Shown one piece after another: positions 8,461-17,810 of a DNA stretch of 64,000 nucleotides; the stretch's first letter is position 1; every line of letters begins with the position of its first letter. Position numbers and translations under genes: made by a program. The DNA is taken from the NCBI GenBank assembly GCA_900470965.1, contig UCCS01000002.1, positions 1 to 64,000 of the forward strand, in the 5' to 3' direction. A model generated the notes under the pieces. It was given only the letters and a program-made list of their open reading frames with translations, was not told the origin of the DNA and made no database searches. The DNA comes from Hyphomicrobiales bacterium. GTDB taxonomy: Bacteria > Pseudomonadota > Alphaproteobacteria > Rhizobiales > Rhizobiaceae.

Positions 8461-9786
8461 ATGATACTAAGGAAACTCTACGTTCAAGTTTTGCTGGCGG
8501 TGCTGATGGGTGCTGTGCTCGGCTACGTCTCGCCCGGCTTTGCAACGGAATTCAAAGTCCTCAGCGACATCTTCATTCGAATGATCAAGATGGTTCTTGC
8601 GCCCGTGATCTTCTGTACGGTGGTGCTCGGGATCGCCAAAATGGACAGCATGAAGCAGCTTGGCAGGATCGGCATCAAGTCCCTGGTCTACTTCGAAGTT
8701 GCTTCCACGTTGGCCCTGCTGATCGGACTACTGGTTGTCAATGTCATTCGGCCCGGCTCAGGGATGAACGTCGATATCTCAAGCTTAGACGCTGCAAGCG
8801 TTAGCCAATACACCCAAGCCGCTGCAAAGCAGGATGGCGTACTCGATTTCATCGTGCACACGGTGCCCCAAAGCGTGGTGGATGCTTTTGCGCGAGGTGA
8901 CATTCTGCAAATCTTGTTCTTTGGTGTGCTCTTTGGCGTTGGGCTTTCGCAGATTGGGCCAGCGGCGCGTCCTGCCGTGGTTTTCATGGAGAGCTTTTTG
9001 GCGGCGGTCTTTCGCATAGTGTCGATGATCATGCGTCTCGCTCCGCTGGGCGCCTTCGGTGCCATGGCTTTCACGATCGGCGCCTATGGCATCGGAAGCC
9101 TTCTGTCGCTCCGCAAGGTCCTCCTTTGCGTCTATCTGACTTGTGGCTTGTTTGTTGGGCTTGGCTTCGGCGTCGTTGCCTATTTTTCCGGTTTCAGCCT
9201 CTGGAAGTTCTTGAAATTCATCCGCGACGAAATATTCACGGTGGCGGGGACCTGTTCATCGGAATCAGTCCTGCCGCAAATTATGCGGAAACTCGAAGCC
9301 GCCGGTGTACCGAAACCGGTTGTCGGTTTGGTGGTTCCCGGTGGGCTAAGCTTCAATGCCGATGGAAGCGCAATTTACTTCACCATTGCCGCGATGTTCA
9401 TCGCCCAGGCGACGAACACCCCTTTGAACTTCGCTCAGCAATTGACCATCCTCGGTGTCCTGATGCTCACCTCAAAGGGCTCAGCGGGTGTCGCGGGTGC
9501 CGGGTTTGTAACCTTGGCTGCTACGCTAGCGTCGATGCATACCATTCCCATTGAGGGCCTGGTTCTTTTGCTTGGCGTCGACCGATTCATGGCAGAAGCA
9601 AGGTCGGTCACAAATACCATCGGCAACGCAGTCGGAGCTGTTGCGGTTGCTGCCTGGGACGGCTGTCTTGATCGGAACAAGCTTGCCCTAGCACTCCACG
9701 GCAAGGTCAGTGTTTCAGAAACCAGCGTGCCCGATCACGAACTCGAAGTTCCTTTCGAGCGACCCCCCTCGTTCAAGACCGTCTAA
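8461..9786 (+). CDS. dctA: DctA-type dicarboxylate:cation symporter
   Basis: The product has 441 residues from ATG 8461 with a strong GGGAGGAAAG site; a longer frame to 8380 is not needed. It is an inner-membrane carrier of the glutamate/C4-dicarboxylate:H+/Na+ symporter family with about eight membrane helices. GTCSSESVLPQIMRKLEAAG is the serine-rich reentrant-loop motif, and SFNADGSAIYFT aligns with the NxDGT substrate/cation motif of DctA but has altered residues (A and S). Those changes, and the adjacent LeuCD and hydrolase genes, suggest a substrate other than plain succinate. Confidence 0.88.
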   Translation: MILRKLYVQVLLAVLMGAVLGYVSPGFATEFKVLSDIFIRMIKMVLAPVIFCTVVLGIAKMDSMKQLGRIGIKSLVYFEVASTLALLIGLLVVNVIRPGSGMNVDISSLDAASVSQYTQAAAKQDGVLDFIVHTVPQSVVDAFARGDILQILFFGVLFGVGLSQIGPAARPAVVFMESFLAAVFRIVSMIMRLAPLGAFGAMAFTIGAYGIGSLLSLRKVLLCVYLTCGLFVGLGFGVVAYFSGFSLWKFLKFIRDEIFTVAGTCSSESVLPQIMRKLEAAGVPKPVVGLVVPGGLSFNADGSAIYFTIAAMFIAQATNTPLNFAQQLTILGVLMLTSKGSAGVAGAGFVTLAATLASMHTIPIEGLVLLLGVDRFMAEARSVTNTIGNAVGAVAVAAWDGCLDRNKLALALHGKVSVSETSVPDHELEVPFERPPSFKTV

Positions 9787-9834
9787 TTTTGCGTCTAAGA
9801 GCGCCGGCGTGCGGCGTTTTTAGACGCAAATTTT
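9787..9834 (+). terminator. Rho-independent terminator of dctA
   Basis: TTTGCGTCTAA at 9788-9798 pairs perfectly with TTAGACGCAAA at 9820-9830. An inner CGCCG/CGGCG stem lies at 9802-9806/9812-9816. TTTTCC follows. It begins directly after the dctA TAA and is symmetric enough to work both ways. Confidence 0.85.
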
Positions 9835-10008
9835 CCTATTCAAGGGACCTTGATGAGGCAGAAGGACTATCATGGAATTCAGAATATCGGCCCGGGCCGT
9901 CCTGGCCCTCAATACACAAGCGGATGGGTTTTGTAACCGGCCGTATTGCACCCTTTCCAGCGAAAAGGTTCAACATTACTCGGGCCTTCATTATCGAAAT
10001 GCGCGAAG

Positions 10009-11004
10009 TTACTGTGTGATTTCCACTACCACGCGGCCACGAATTTTCCCCGCGACTATGTCTTCCGCAATCTGTGGCAGAGCCGACATAGGCTCGACAC
10101 GCGTCAACGACTCGATATGCTGCGGACTTAGGCGCCGGTTGAGGGTTTCCCAGGCGCGCGCTCGTTTCGCCATGGGCGCCATGACGGAATCGATGCCGAG
10201 CAGCGCCACGTTGCGCAGGATATGCGGCAAGACCGTCGCCGGCAGATCGGCGCCGCCGGCAAGACCGCAAGCGGCGACCGCCCCGCCATAGACCGTCTGA
10301 GACAACACGTTGGCAAGCGTCGTCGAGCCGACGGAATCGATTGCGCCCGCCCAGCGCTCTTTCTGCAGCGGGCCGCCCTTCTCGCTGAGCGTCGCGCGGT
10401 CGATAAAATCCGTGGCGCCGAGTGAGGTAAGATAATCATGGGTTTCCGGCCGACCCGTCGAGGCCGTTACCCTGTAGCCCTTGTTGGCAAGCAGGCTCAC
10501 GGCGACTGAGCCGACGCCGCCGGCAGCACCTGTGACCAACACCTCCCGATCGTCAACGCCGATCGTTCCCCAATCCTCCAGGGCATTGACGCAAAGGGCG
10601 GCGGTATAGCCGGCCGTTCCGATCGCCATGGCCTGTTCCAGGGAGAATTCCGGCGGCAGCGCGATCAGCCATTCCGCCTTGACCCGCTGGTATCGGGAAT
10701 AACCACCCCATTCGGTCTCGGAGAGGCCCCAGCCATTCAGAATGACCTTGTCACCCGCAACCCATTTGTCCGAGCGCGACTCAACGACAACACCGGCAAG
10801 ATCGATACCGCCAACCATCGGCGTGCGGCGCGCAATCTTCCCCTTGCCGGAAAGGGCCAGACCGTCCTTGTAGTTGACCGTGGAGAACGCGACTTCGACC
10901 AGAACGTCATGGTCGGGCAGATCGGCCAGGGTCAGCTGTCGGAAGCCGGCCTGCTGTTTGCCATCAACCGTATCGATCACCATTGCCGTAAAAGAATCTG
11001 ACAT
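10009..11004 (-). CDS. acuI: AcuI/YhdH-type acrylyl-CoA reductase (MDR family)
   Basis: The product has 331 residues. The start of the fold (STVNYKDGLALSGKGKI), GGIDLAGVVVESRSDKW, NGWGLSETEWGGY and VLVTGAAGGVGSVAVSLLA (NADPH Rossmann fold, about residues 150-170) are the hallmarks of the YhdH/AcuI clade, zinc-free medium-chain reductases that reduce acryloyl-CoA to propionyl-CoA. It lies 48 bp after the GntR regulator on the same strand. Acryloyl-CoA detoxification fits with the enoyl-CoA hydratase and acyl-CoA-forming oxidoreductase in the divergent operon, but the physiological substrate is inferred. Confidence 0.85.
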   Translation of the reverse strand: MSDSFTAMVIDTVDGKQQAGFRQLTLADLPDHDVLVEVAFSTVNYKDGLALSGKGKIARRTPMVGGIDLAGVVVESRSDKWVAGDKVILNGWGLSETEWGGYSRYQRVKAEWLIALPPEFSLEQAMAIGTAGYTAALCVNALEDWGTIGVDDREVLVTGAAGGVGSVAVSLLANKGYRVTASTGRPETHDYLTSLGATDFIDRATLSEKGGPLQKERWAGAIDSVGSTTLANVLSQTVYGGAVAACGLAGGADLPATVLPHILRNVALLGIDSVMAPMAKRARAWETLNRRLSPQHIESLTRVEPMSALPQIAEDIVAGKIRGRVVVEITQ

Positions 11005-11052
11005 GGAATTCCCTTGACCTTCAGTGCTTCCGAGGATGTGAACCGACCGGGT

Positions 11053-11808
11053 TCAGGACTGCGCCTGCTCGCTCGCCCGCCGGCCGCGCGCATCGAGCGC
11101 GGCGCTATAGCTGTCCCGCACATAGGCGAGGAGATTTGTGAGCGCCGCCGTTGCTTCGCCGACATCGCGATTGCTCAGCGCCTCATGGATCCGCTGGTGG
11201 AAGGCAACGACCTGACGGCGCTCGCGTACCCTGAAGACGATCATGTTCGTGATCGGAATGAAGGATTCGATCACGATATACATCATCAGTTTCAAGGGGC
11301 CGTTGCCGGTCGAGTCGACCAGGGCGCGATGGAAGCGCACATCGGAAGCACAGAAATCTTCATCGCTGATGTCTTGATCCCGTTGCAAGGCGATCTCGGC
11401 AGCCATGGCCTGCAATCCCTCCTCGCTGCGGTTTTCGCAGGCAAGCCGGCAGCAGACGGTCTCCGTCTCAAGCCTTGCGGTAATGATCTCGTCAATATCG
11501 AAAGCGCCGATGCCGACGAGAAGTGTCGCGGCACCAGTAATCGCCTTCGACAGCCCCTCCGGATCGGGTCGCATCACGAAATTGCCGCCGAGAGGGCCGC
11601 GACGCGAATGAATGAGGTTCTGCGCCGCCAGACGCTTCAGCGCCTCGCGCACCGTCGGGCGCGAAATTCCGAAGCTGCGGGCAAGATCCTCTTCCGTCGG
11701 CAAGCGCTCGTCGATCTTCAGACGCCCGTCCAGGATCGCGGACTTGATATTCTCGGCGACCTGCTTGGCGATGCCAGATCTTACCACTTCGTCATATCTA
11801 AGATTCAT
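11053..11808 (-). CDS. GntR family regulator (FadR/FCD subfamily)
   Basis: The product has 251 residues from ATG 11808, preceded by GGATGGAGCTCT. An upstream TTG at 11889 lacks a ribosome site and falls in the promoter. The winged HTH (LPTEEDLARSFGISRPTVREAL, then LIHSRRGPLGGNFV) spans residues 20-80. The C-terminal all-helical FCD domain has the metal-ligand-type pattern with DVRFHRALVDST and FHQRIHEAL. It is divergent from the 11.9-22.7 kb catabolic operon and upstream of acuI, so it probably represses both until an acyl or organic-acid ligand binds. Confidence 0.9.
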   Translation of the reverse strand: MNLRYDEVVRSGIAKQVAENIKSAILDGRLKIDERLPTEEDLARSFGISRPTVREALKRLAAQNLIHSRRGPLGGNFVMRPDPEGLSKAITGAATLLVGIGAFDIDEIITARLETETVCCRLACENRSEEGLQAMAAEIALQRDQDISDEDFCASDVRFHRALVDSTGNGPLKLMMYIVIESFIPITNMIVFRVRERRQVVAFHQRIHEALSNRDVGEATAALTNLLAYVRDSYSAALDARGRRASEQAQS

Positions 11809-11861
11809 AGAGCTCCATCCTTCGCTCGAAAGCATTGATGCCATGCCTTCATCGAAAAGGC

Positions 11862-11911
11862 TATAGGTATTTAAATATAGGTTTGACAAATATCAGATAG
11901 GCGATAACCTG
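11862..11911 (+). promoter_or_regulatory. Promoter region of the catabolic operon with direct repeats
   Basis: TATAGGT occurs at 11862-11868 and again at 11876-11882, centred on the palindrome ATTTAAAT (11869-11876). TTGACA follows at 11883-11888, and a weak -10 region (TAACCT) lies 16 bp further on. The repeats abut the -35 box of the operon starting at 11941 and lie upstream of the GntR gene, so they are candidate GntR operators. The -10 assignment is uncertain. Confidence 0.45.
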
Positions 11912-11940
11912 CCCTCGATCCAGATAACCAGGGGAACAGA

Positions 11941-13398
11941 ATGGGCGGATCGATCGACCGGGCGCTCGCCGCTCATCCCTTATCTGCGCCGTCTTTGCGG
12001 CTCTCGGAATTGTTGGCCCGCCTCAACGACAGGCTGGACAAGAACGCTGTTGTCACAGGCCCCGATGTTGGCGACGCCTATTGTGCAGACGCGACAGACG
12101 AGCGCGGCGCACGGCCATCCATCCTGTTTCGCCCCAGGGATACCGCGTCAGTGTCGGCTATTCTTTCCGCATGCGACGCCCTTCGCCAGCCTATCGTCGT
12201 GCAAGGCGGACGCACTGGTCTTGCAGGGGCCGCGCGACCTATGGCGGGCGAGGTTGCGCTGTCCCTGGAGCGCATGAGCGCAATCGAGCAAGTCAACGAC
12301 GATGCCGGCACTGCGATCGCTCACGCCGGCGCGACCCTGCAGGCTGTCCAGGAGGCTGCGGCCAGCCACGGTTTCCTATTCGGCGTGGATATCGGCGCGC
12401 GCGGCACGTCCACCATCGGCGGCAACATCGCCACCAATGCCGGCGGCATTCGCGTCCTGCGCTACGGCATGTATCGCGCCCAGGTTCTTGGCCTGGAGGC
12501 CGTGATGGCGGACGGCTCGGTGCTGACCAGCCTCAAGGGCCTTTCGAAGGACAATTCGGGTTTCGATCTCAACCAGATCTTCATCGGCAGCGAAGGTACG
12601 CTCGGCGTCGTAACCCGTGCCTGTCTGCGTCTTCATCCGAAGCCACAGTCACTAGCAAACGCATTTTGCGCACTTCCTTCGCTCAGCGCGGCCATCGCTC
12701 TCCTGCGGCGCCTGCGCCAGAGTTTGGGACCTTCCCTCTCCGCTTTCGAAGTCATCTTCCCCGCCGTCTATGCGGGCGTTCTCAACCGCACCGGCGCGCC
12801 GCCACCTGTGCCGGCGGGTGCCGGAATGTATGCGCTCATCGAGATGCAGGGACAGGACGAAGCTGGCGACGAGGATCGCTTCGCGGCTGCACTGATGGAA
12901 TGCTACGAGGACGGCATCGTCAGCGATGTCGCGATTTCCCGCTCGTTGCGCGACTACCATGCCATCTGGGCTTTGCGCGAGGCGGCGAGCGAGTTCATTT
13001 TCAGCATGGACCATGTCGCGGGCTTCGACGTCAGCCTGCCCATTTCCGCGATGCAGCGGTTCCTGGACAGGGCCACGACCGAAATCGCAACTGTCGATCC
13101 CGCCGCGTCCATCTACATTTTCGGTCATCTCGGTGACGGCAATCTGCATTTTCTCGTACGCACACATCACTATGACGGCGTCGCGGACGCGACATACTCC
13201 TGCGTCGCCAACGAAGGCGGATCGATATCGGCCGAGCATGGCATTGGCCTTGAAAAGAAGAAGTGGCTGGCGCTCGTTCGCAGCCCGACGGAGATGGCCG
13301 CCATGCGCCGTCTCAAATCGGCGTTCGATCCCAATAACATCCTCAATCCCGGCCGCGTTTTCGACATGGAACCCACAATGCCGGCGGAGCGCTCATAA
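11941..13398 (+). CDS. FAD-linked oxidase, D-2-hydroxyacid dehydrogenase type (GlcD/DLD-like)
   Basis: The product has 485 residues. Residues about 60-190 are the FAD-binding PCMH domain (PIVVQGGRTGLAGAARP, then ARGTSTIGGNIATNAGGIRVLRYG in two parts, GSEGTLGVVT). The C-terminal oxidase domain includes YIFGHLGDGNLHF and ISAEHGIGLEKKKW, with metal/substrate His residues. Family members oxidise D-2-hydroxyacids (lactate, glycolate, 2-hydroxyglutarate) to 2-oxoacids and pass electrons to the membrane chain. As the first gene before the indolepyruvate oxidoreductase, it probably makes the 2-oxoacid that enzyme consumes. It abuts the next gene with no gap. Confidence 0.87.
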   Translation: MGGSIDRALAAHPLSAPSLRLSELLARLNDRLDKNAVVTGPDVGDAYCADATDERGARPSILFRPRDTASVSAILSACDALRQPIVVQGGRTGLAGAARPMAGEVALSLERMSAIEQVNDDAGTAIAHAGATLQAVQEAAASHGFLFGVDIGARGTSTIGGNIATNAGGIRVLRYGMYRAQVLGLEAVMADGSVLTSLKGLSKDNSGFDLNQIFIGSEGTLGVVTRACLRLHPKPQSLANAFCALPSLSAAIALLRRLRQSLGPSLSAFEVIFPAVYAGVLNRTGAPPPVPAGAGMYALIEMQGQDEAGDEDRFAAALMECYEDGIVSDVAISRSLRDYHAIWALREAASEFIFSMDHVAGFDVSLPISAMQRFLDRATTEIATVDPAASIYIFGHLGDGNLHFLVRTHHYDGVADATYSCVANEGGSISAEHGIGLEKKKWLALVRSPTEMAAMRRLKSAFDPNNILNPGRVFDMEPTMPAERS

Positions 13399-16300
13399 AT
13401 GTCCACTCTGCCCGTCGCCGCACACTCTGAAGATCGGCCCAAGGCCTCGGCCGCGACGACACCCAGCCTCGATGACCGCTACATGCTCGATCGGGGAAGC
13501 ATCCTCGTTTCCGGCACGCAGGCGCTCGTTCGCCTGCCGATGATCCAGCGTCAGCGCGACCTTGCGCGCGGACTGAATACAGCCGGCTATGTCTCCGGAT
13601 ATCGCGGCTCGCCACTTGCCAGCTTCGACCGCGAAATGACGCGCGCGAAGAAATATCTCGACGACCATCACGTCCGCTTCCAGCCCGGCCTCAATGAAGA
13701 CATGGCCGCCACAGCCGTCTGGGGCACGCAGCAGACGGCAATGTTTCCGGGCGCACGGTATGATGGCGTCTTCGCCATGTGGTACGGCAAGGGACCTGGC
13801 GTCGATCGCAGCATGGACGTGATCCGTCATGCCAACGCCGTCGGCACCAATCCGAACGGCGGCGTTTTGCTGCTCGTCGGAGACGATCACGGTGCCGTTT
13901 CGTCGACCCTGCCGCATCAGAGCGAGCACAATCTGATCTCCGCGATGGTGCCGCTCCTGTCGCCGGCCGGTGTCGGAGAATACATCGGCTATGGATTGCT
14001 CGGCTGGGCGCTCAGCCGCTATTCCGGTGCCTGGGTCGGCTTCAAATGCCAGACGGAAATCGTCGAATGCACGGCAACGGTCGAGCTCGACCCCAATCGG
14101 CCCGCCATCATCCATCCCGAGGGCAATGGCGACCTCTCTTTGCGCTGGCCGGATGGCCCACATGCGATGGAGCGGCGGCTGGAAAACAAGATGGAGGCGA
14201 TACACGCCTTCGCCCGTCAAAACAGCATCGACAAAACGATCTGGGGCAGCACTGCCGGCAAAGCGAGGCTCGGCATCGTTTCGACCGGGAAATCATGGCT
14301 CGATCTCATGGGCGCGCTGGCAAGCCTTGGCATCGACGAGCGCCGGGCCGGCGAACTCGGCATCCGGCTTTACAAGATCGGCATGGTCTGGCCGATCGAA
14401 CCGGAGGGGCTGCAACGGTTCGCCTCCGGCGTCGAAACCCTGCTGGTGGTCGAGGAAAAGCGCGCGGTCATCGAAGACCAGGTCAAGGCTCAGCTTTTCA
14501 ATATGGATTCCGGCCGGCGCCCAAAGGTCTGCGGTAAATTCGCCGTAGATGGCAAACCGCTCTTGTCCGCAGCCGGCGAAATCAATGCGGTCGCGGTCGC
14601 CAAGGCGATTATCTCGGTCATCGGAGAGGATCACGCCGACCTGCTGGCGAGATCGCGCGATATAGAGGCCATCCTCACGGCAAGTGCTGCGGAAACGCCC
14701 GCGCTGAAACGCGACCCCTATTTCTGCTCGGGCTGTCCGCACAGTGTTTCCACGCGACTGCCCGAGGGAAGTCGCGCATCAACCGGCATCGGCTGTCATA
14801 TGATGGTGATCGGGCTGGAAGAGCGCAACACCTCGACCTTTACCCAGATGGGCGGCGAAGGCGGCGCGTGGATCGGCCTTTCCCAATTCACCGACGAGAA
14901 GCATATTTTCGTCAACATGGGCGATGGCACCTATTTCCATTCCGGGCTGCTTGCGATCCGCGCCGCGATTGCCGCCAAGGTCAACGCCACCTACAAGATC
15001 CTCTATAATGATGCCGTTGCCATGACCGGCGGCCAGAAGCATGACGGTGAAGTCTCCGTTCCCGGCATTGTCGGGCAGATGCTCGCTGAAGGAGCGGCCC
15101 AGGTCGCCGTCGTCGCCGAGCGCCCCGAGGTCTGGCAAGGCAATCTGCCGCGCGGCGTTACGGTCAACCATCGTGACGAACTCGACGCGGTGCAGCGCGA
15201 ACTACGCGAAGTGCCGGGTGTTACCGTCCTCGTCTACGATCAGGTTTGTGCTGCCGAAAAACGGCGCCGGCGCAAGCGGGGGGCTTTGGCCGTCTCCGAC
15301 AAGCGCGCCTTCATCAACGAACTCGTCTGCGAGGGCTGCGGCGATTGCTCCGCGGTTTCCAATTGCATCTCCATCGAGCCACACGAAACGGAGCTCGGCC
15401 GCAAGCGGCGGATCAACCAGTCGAGCTGCAACACCGATCTCTCCTGCATCAAAGGCTTCTGTCCGAGCTTCGTCACCGTCGAGGGCGGCACCATCCGCAA
15501 GCCGGCGGCAAAGGCGAGCAAGGCAAGCTTCGACGACCTCCCTCTTCCGACCCTCCGACCGATCACCGACCGTCCCTACAACATGCTGCTCGCCGGCATC
15601 GGCGGGACGGGCGTCATCACCGTCAGTGCTATACTGTCGATGGCCGCGCACATTGACGGTCTCGCCGTACAAACGCTCGACCAGACCGGCCTTGCCCAGA
15701 AAAATGGGGCCGTTATTTCGCACCTGCGGGTCGCACGGACGCGAGAGCAGATCACGTCCGTGCGTATCGGACCGGGCGAAAGCGATCTGGTCCTCGGCTT
15801 CGATATCGTCGTGTCCGCGGCGCAGAACGCCCTTTCCACATTCGCCGTCGGCCGGACCAGGGCCGTTCTTGACGATCATTTCGCGCCGACCGCTTCGTTT
15901 GTGCAGAACACCGCGATCGACTTTCGGCAGGAAGCAACGTTGAAGGCCTTGCGCAGGGCGGCTGGTGACAATGCCATCAGCCTTATCGCCGCGACAAAAC
16001 TGGGGGCGGCCCTGATGGGCGACGCGATCGCCGCCAACATGTTCCTGCTTGGGCATGCCTGGCAGCGTGGACTTGTGCCAATCCGCCTTGAGGCAATCGA
16101 TGCGGCGATCGAACTCAATGGCATGGGCATTGCGATGAACCGCGCAGCCTTTGGCTGGGGCCGTCGTTCCGTCGTCGAGCCGGAAGCTGTCAAACAAGCC
16201 GCCGCGGTCGACCTGGACGAAGCGCCGGCCAAGCAGACGCTGGACGACCTCGTCGCCAAGCGCATCGAGTTCCTGACGCATTACCAGAACACGGCATATG

Positions 16301-16917
16301 CAGCAAAATACCGCAAGCTGGTGACGACCGCCCGCAATGCCGAAGCTCGAGCGAAGCTCGGAGAGGGTTTTTCCGAAGCCGTGGCGCGCAATGCCTTCAA
16401 GCTCATGGCTTATAAGGACGAATATGAAGTGGCTCGTCTCCACAACGACCGGAGCTTCAAGGACAAGATCGCCGCACAGTTCGAAGGCGATTTCGAGATC
16501 AAGCATCATCTGGCGCCGCCGCTCTTTTCCCGAAGGATCGACAAGCGCACCGGCAACCCGGCAAAGATTGCCGTCAGCCGCAAGCTAATTTCACCGGCAT
16601 TCTCCGTGCTGGAGAAATTGCGCTTCCTTCGCGGCACGCCGCTTGATCCCTTCGGCTACACGCATGAGCGACGTACCGAGCGCAAGTTGGTCGCCGACTA
16701 CACGGCACTGATCAACGACCTCTCAGCGGACCTGTCGCCGGGAAACCAGCAGCGCGCCATCGCGCTCGCCCAACTCCCTGATCAGATCAGGGGATTTGGT
16801 CCGGTCAAATCAGCATCGATAGAGCGTTTCGAAAAGAACAAGGCAGCCCTGTTGATGCAGGCATCGAGCACTGCATCGCAACCGGCTGACACCAGCGTAA
16901 AGAGGAAAAGCATATGA
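13399..16917 (+). CDS. Indolepyruvate ferredoxin oxidoreductase, fused long form (IorA-IorB)
   Basis: The product has 1172 residues. The N-terminal part (GYVSGYRGSPLASFDREM, FQPGLNEDMAATAVWG) is the pyrimidine-binding TPP domain. Residues about 430-620 contain the pyrophosphate/Mg TPP domain (MGGEGGAWIGLSQF, MGDGTYFHSG). A cysteine cluster (CEGCGDCSAVSNC, then CNTDLSCIKGFCPSF) near residues 640-690 marks the Fe-S part, and the gamma domain follows (LLAGIGGTGVITVSAIL). The enzyme oxidatively decarboxylates aryl or branched 2-oxoacids to acyl-CoA. It starts one base after the preceding stop and overlaps the next gene by four bases. Confidence 0.92.
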   Translation: MSTLPVAAHSEDRPKASAATTPSLDDRYMLDRGSILVSGTQALVRLPMIQRQRDLARGLNTAGYVSGYRGSPLASFDREMTRAKKYLDDHHVRFQPGLNEDMAATAVWGTQQTAMFPGARYDGVFAMWYGKGPGVDRSMDVIRHANAVGTNPNGGVLLLVGDDHGAVSSTLPHQSEHNLISAMVPLLSPAGVGEYIGYGLLGWALSRYSGAWVGFKCQTEIVECTATVELDPNRPAIIHPEGNGDLSLRWPDGPHAMERRLENKMEAIHAFARQNSIDKTIWGSTAGKARLGIVSTGKSWLDLMGALASLGIDERRAGELGIRLYKIGMVWPIEPEGLQRFASGVETLLVVEEKRAVIEDQVKAQLFNMDSGRRPKVCGKFAVDGKPLLSAAGEINAVAVAKAIISVIGEDHADLLARSRDIEAILTASAAETPALKRDPYFCSGCPHSVSTRLPEGSRASTGIGCHMMVIGLEERNTSTFTQMGGEGGAWIGLSQFTDEKHIFVNMGDGTYFHSGLLAIRAAIAAKVNATYKILYNDAVAMTGGQKHDGEVSVPGIVGQMLAEGAAQVAVVAERPEVWQGNLPRGVTVNHRDELDAVQRELREVPGVTVLVYDQVCAAEKRRRRKRGALAVSDKRAFINELVCEGCGDCSAVSNCISIEPHETELGRKRRINQSSCNTDLSCIKGFCPSFVTVEGGTIRKPAAKASKASFDDLPLPTLRPITDRPYNMLLAGIGGTGVITVSAILSMAAHIDGLAVQTLDQTGLAQKNGAVISHLRVARTREQITSVRIGPGESDLVLGFDIVVSAAQNALSTFAVGRTRAVLDDHFAPTASFVQNTAIDFRQEATLKALRRAAGDNAISLIAATKLGAALMGDAIAANMFLLGHAWQRGLVPIRLEAIDAAIELNGMGIAMNRAAFGWGRRSVVEPEAVKQAAAVDLDEAPAKQTLDDLVAKRIEFLTHYQNTAYAAKYRKLVTTARNAEARAKLGEGFSEAVARNAFKLMAYKDEYEVARLHNDRSFKDKIAAQFEGDFEIKHHLAPPLFSRRIDKRTGNPAKIAVSRKLISPAFSVLEKLRFLRGTPLDPFGYTHERRTERKLVADYTALINDLSADLSPGNQQRAIALAQLPDQIRGFGPVKSASIERFEKNKAALLMQASSTASQPADTSVKRKSI

Positions 16918-17735
16918 GCATGACCGAGAGCTTCGAGACCATCCTCTATGACAAGGATGAACAAGACAAGTTCGCGACGATCACCATCAATCGGCCGGAC
17001 AAGCTCAATGCGATGAACAAGACGACGGTGCGCGAGGTCGACCGTGCCGTTGCGCTTGCTGTCGCCGACAAGGACGTCAACGCGTTGGTGATCACCGGTG
17101 CCGGCCGCGCGTTTTCGTCTGGTTACGATCTGCAGGGCGCAGACTATGACGTCGGTATCGAGGATTGGCATGCCGACATGTCGGAAAATGCCCAGGCGCT
17201 TCTGAATATCTGGAAAGCTCCAATCCCCGTCATCGCCTCGGTGAACGGTTATGCGCTTGCCGGCGCTCTCGAACTCGTCATGTCGTGCGATCTTGCGATC
17301 GCCGCCGACAACGCTAAATTCGGCGAGCCGGAAGTCAGGCACAATTCCGGTCCGCCTGCCCTCTTCATGCCTTGGCTGCTGGCCACCCGCGATGTCCGCT
17401 GGCTGATGTACACCGGTGACCTGGTGGACGCGGAAGAGGCGCTGCGCATGCACCTGATCAACAAGATCGTGCCCGCCGATCAACTCAAGCAGAAGACCGA
17501 GAACCTGGCGCGCAAGCTGGCGCGGATGCCGGTTCCGGCGATCAAATTCGCCAAGTCCTCCATCAACAACCAGCAGATCGCTGCCGGCCTGATGACATCC
17601 TTCGATTACAACGTGCACGCCATCGCCGCCCTCCATGTCAGCAAGGACGGGCAGGAATGGATGCGCAATCTTCAGAAGATGTCGCTGAAGGAATATCTCG
17701 AATTTCGCGACGCACCCTTCAAGGGGCTCGACTGA
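16914..17735 (+). CDS. Enoyl-CoA hydratase/isomerase (crotonase family)
   Basis: The product has 273 residues from ATG 16914 (a second ATG at 16920 is possible). INRPDKLNAMNKTTV, VITGAGRAFSSGYDLQG (oxyanion-hole strand) and NGYALAGALELVMSCDLAIAAD are the crotonase signature. It acts on a CoA thioester made by the preceding oxidoreductase, by hydration, isomerisation or hydrolysis. The catalytic Glu pair of classical hydratases is only partly evident, so the exact reaction is open. It is translationally coupled to the indolepyruvate oxidoreductase gene through ATGA. Confidence 0.88.
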   Translation: MSMTESFETILYDKDEQDKFATITINRPDKLNAMNKTTVREVDRAVALAVADKDVNALVITGAGRAFSSGYDLQGADYDVGIEDWHADMSENAQALLNIWKAPIPVIASVNGYALAGALELVMSCDLAIAADNAKFGEPEVRHNSGPPALFMPWLLATRDVRWLMYTGDLVDAEEALRMHLINKIVPADQLKQKTENLARKLARMPVPAIKFAKSSINNQQIAAGLMTSFDYNVHAIAALHVSKDGQEWMRNLQKMSLKEYLEFRDAPFKGLD

Positions 17736-17810
17736 CATCATCTCCCTCGTTGGCAGGCCGTCGAGCCGCCACGACAACATGGCCATGTTCACTCCGGAAA
17801 GGATCAGACA

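Noticed and set aside
15202-16509. Long minus-strand open frame (435 codons) opposite the indolepyruvate oxidoreductase
   Set aside because: It lies wholly antisense to a well-supported gene, shows no domain and is the usual mirror frame of GC-rich coding DNA.
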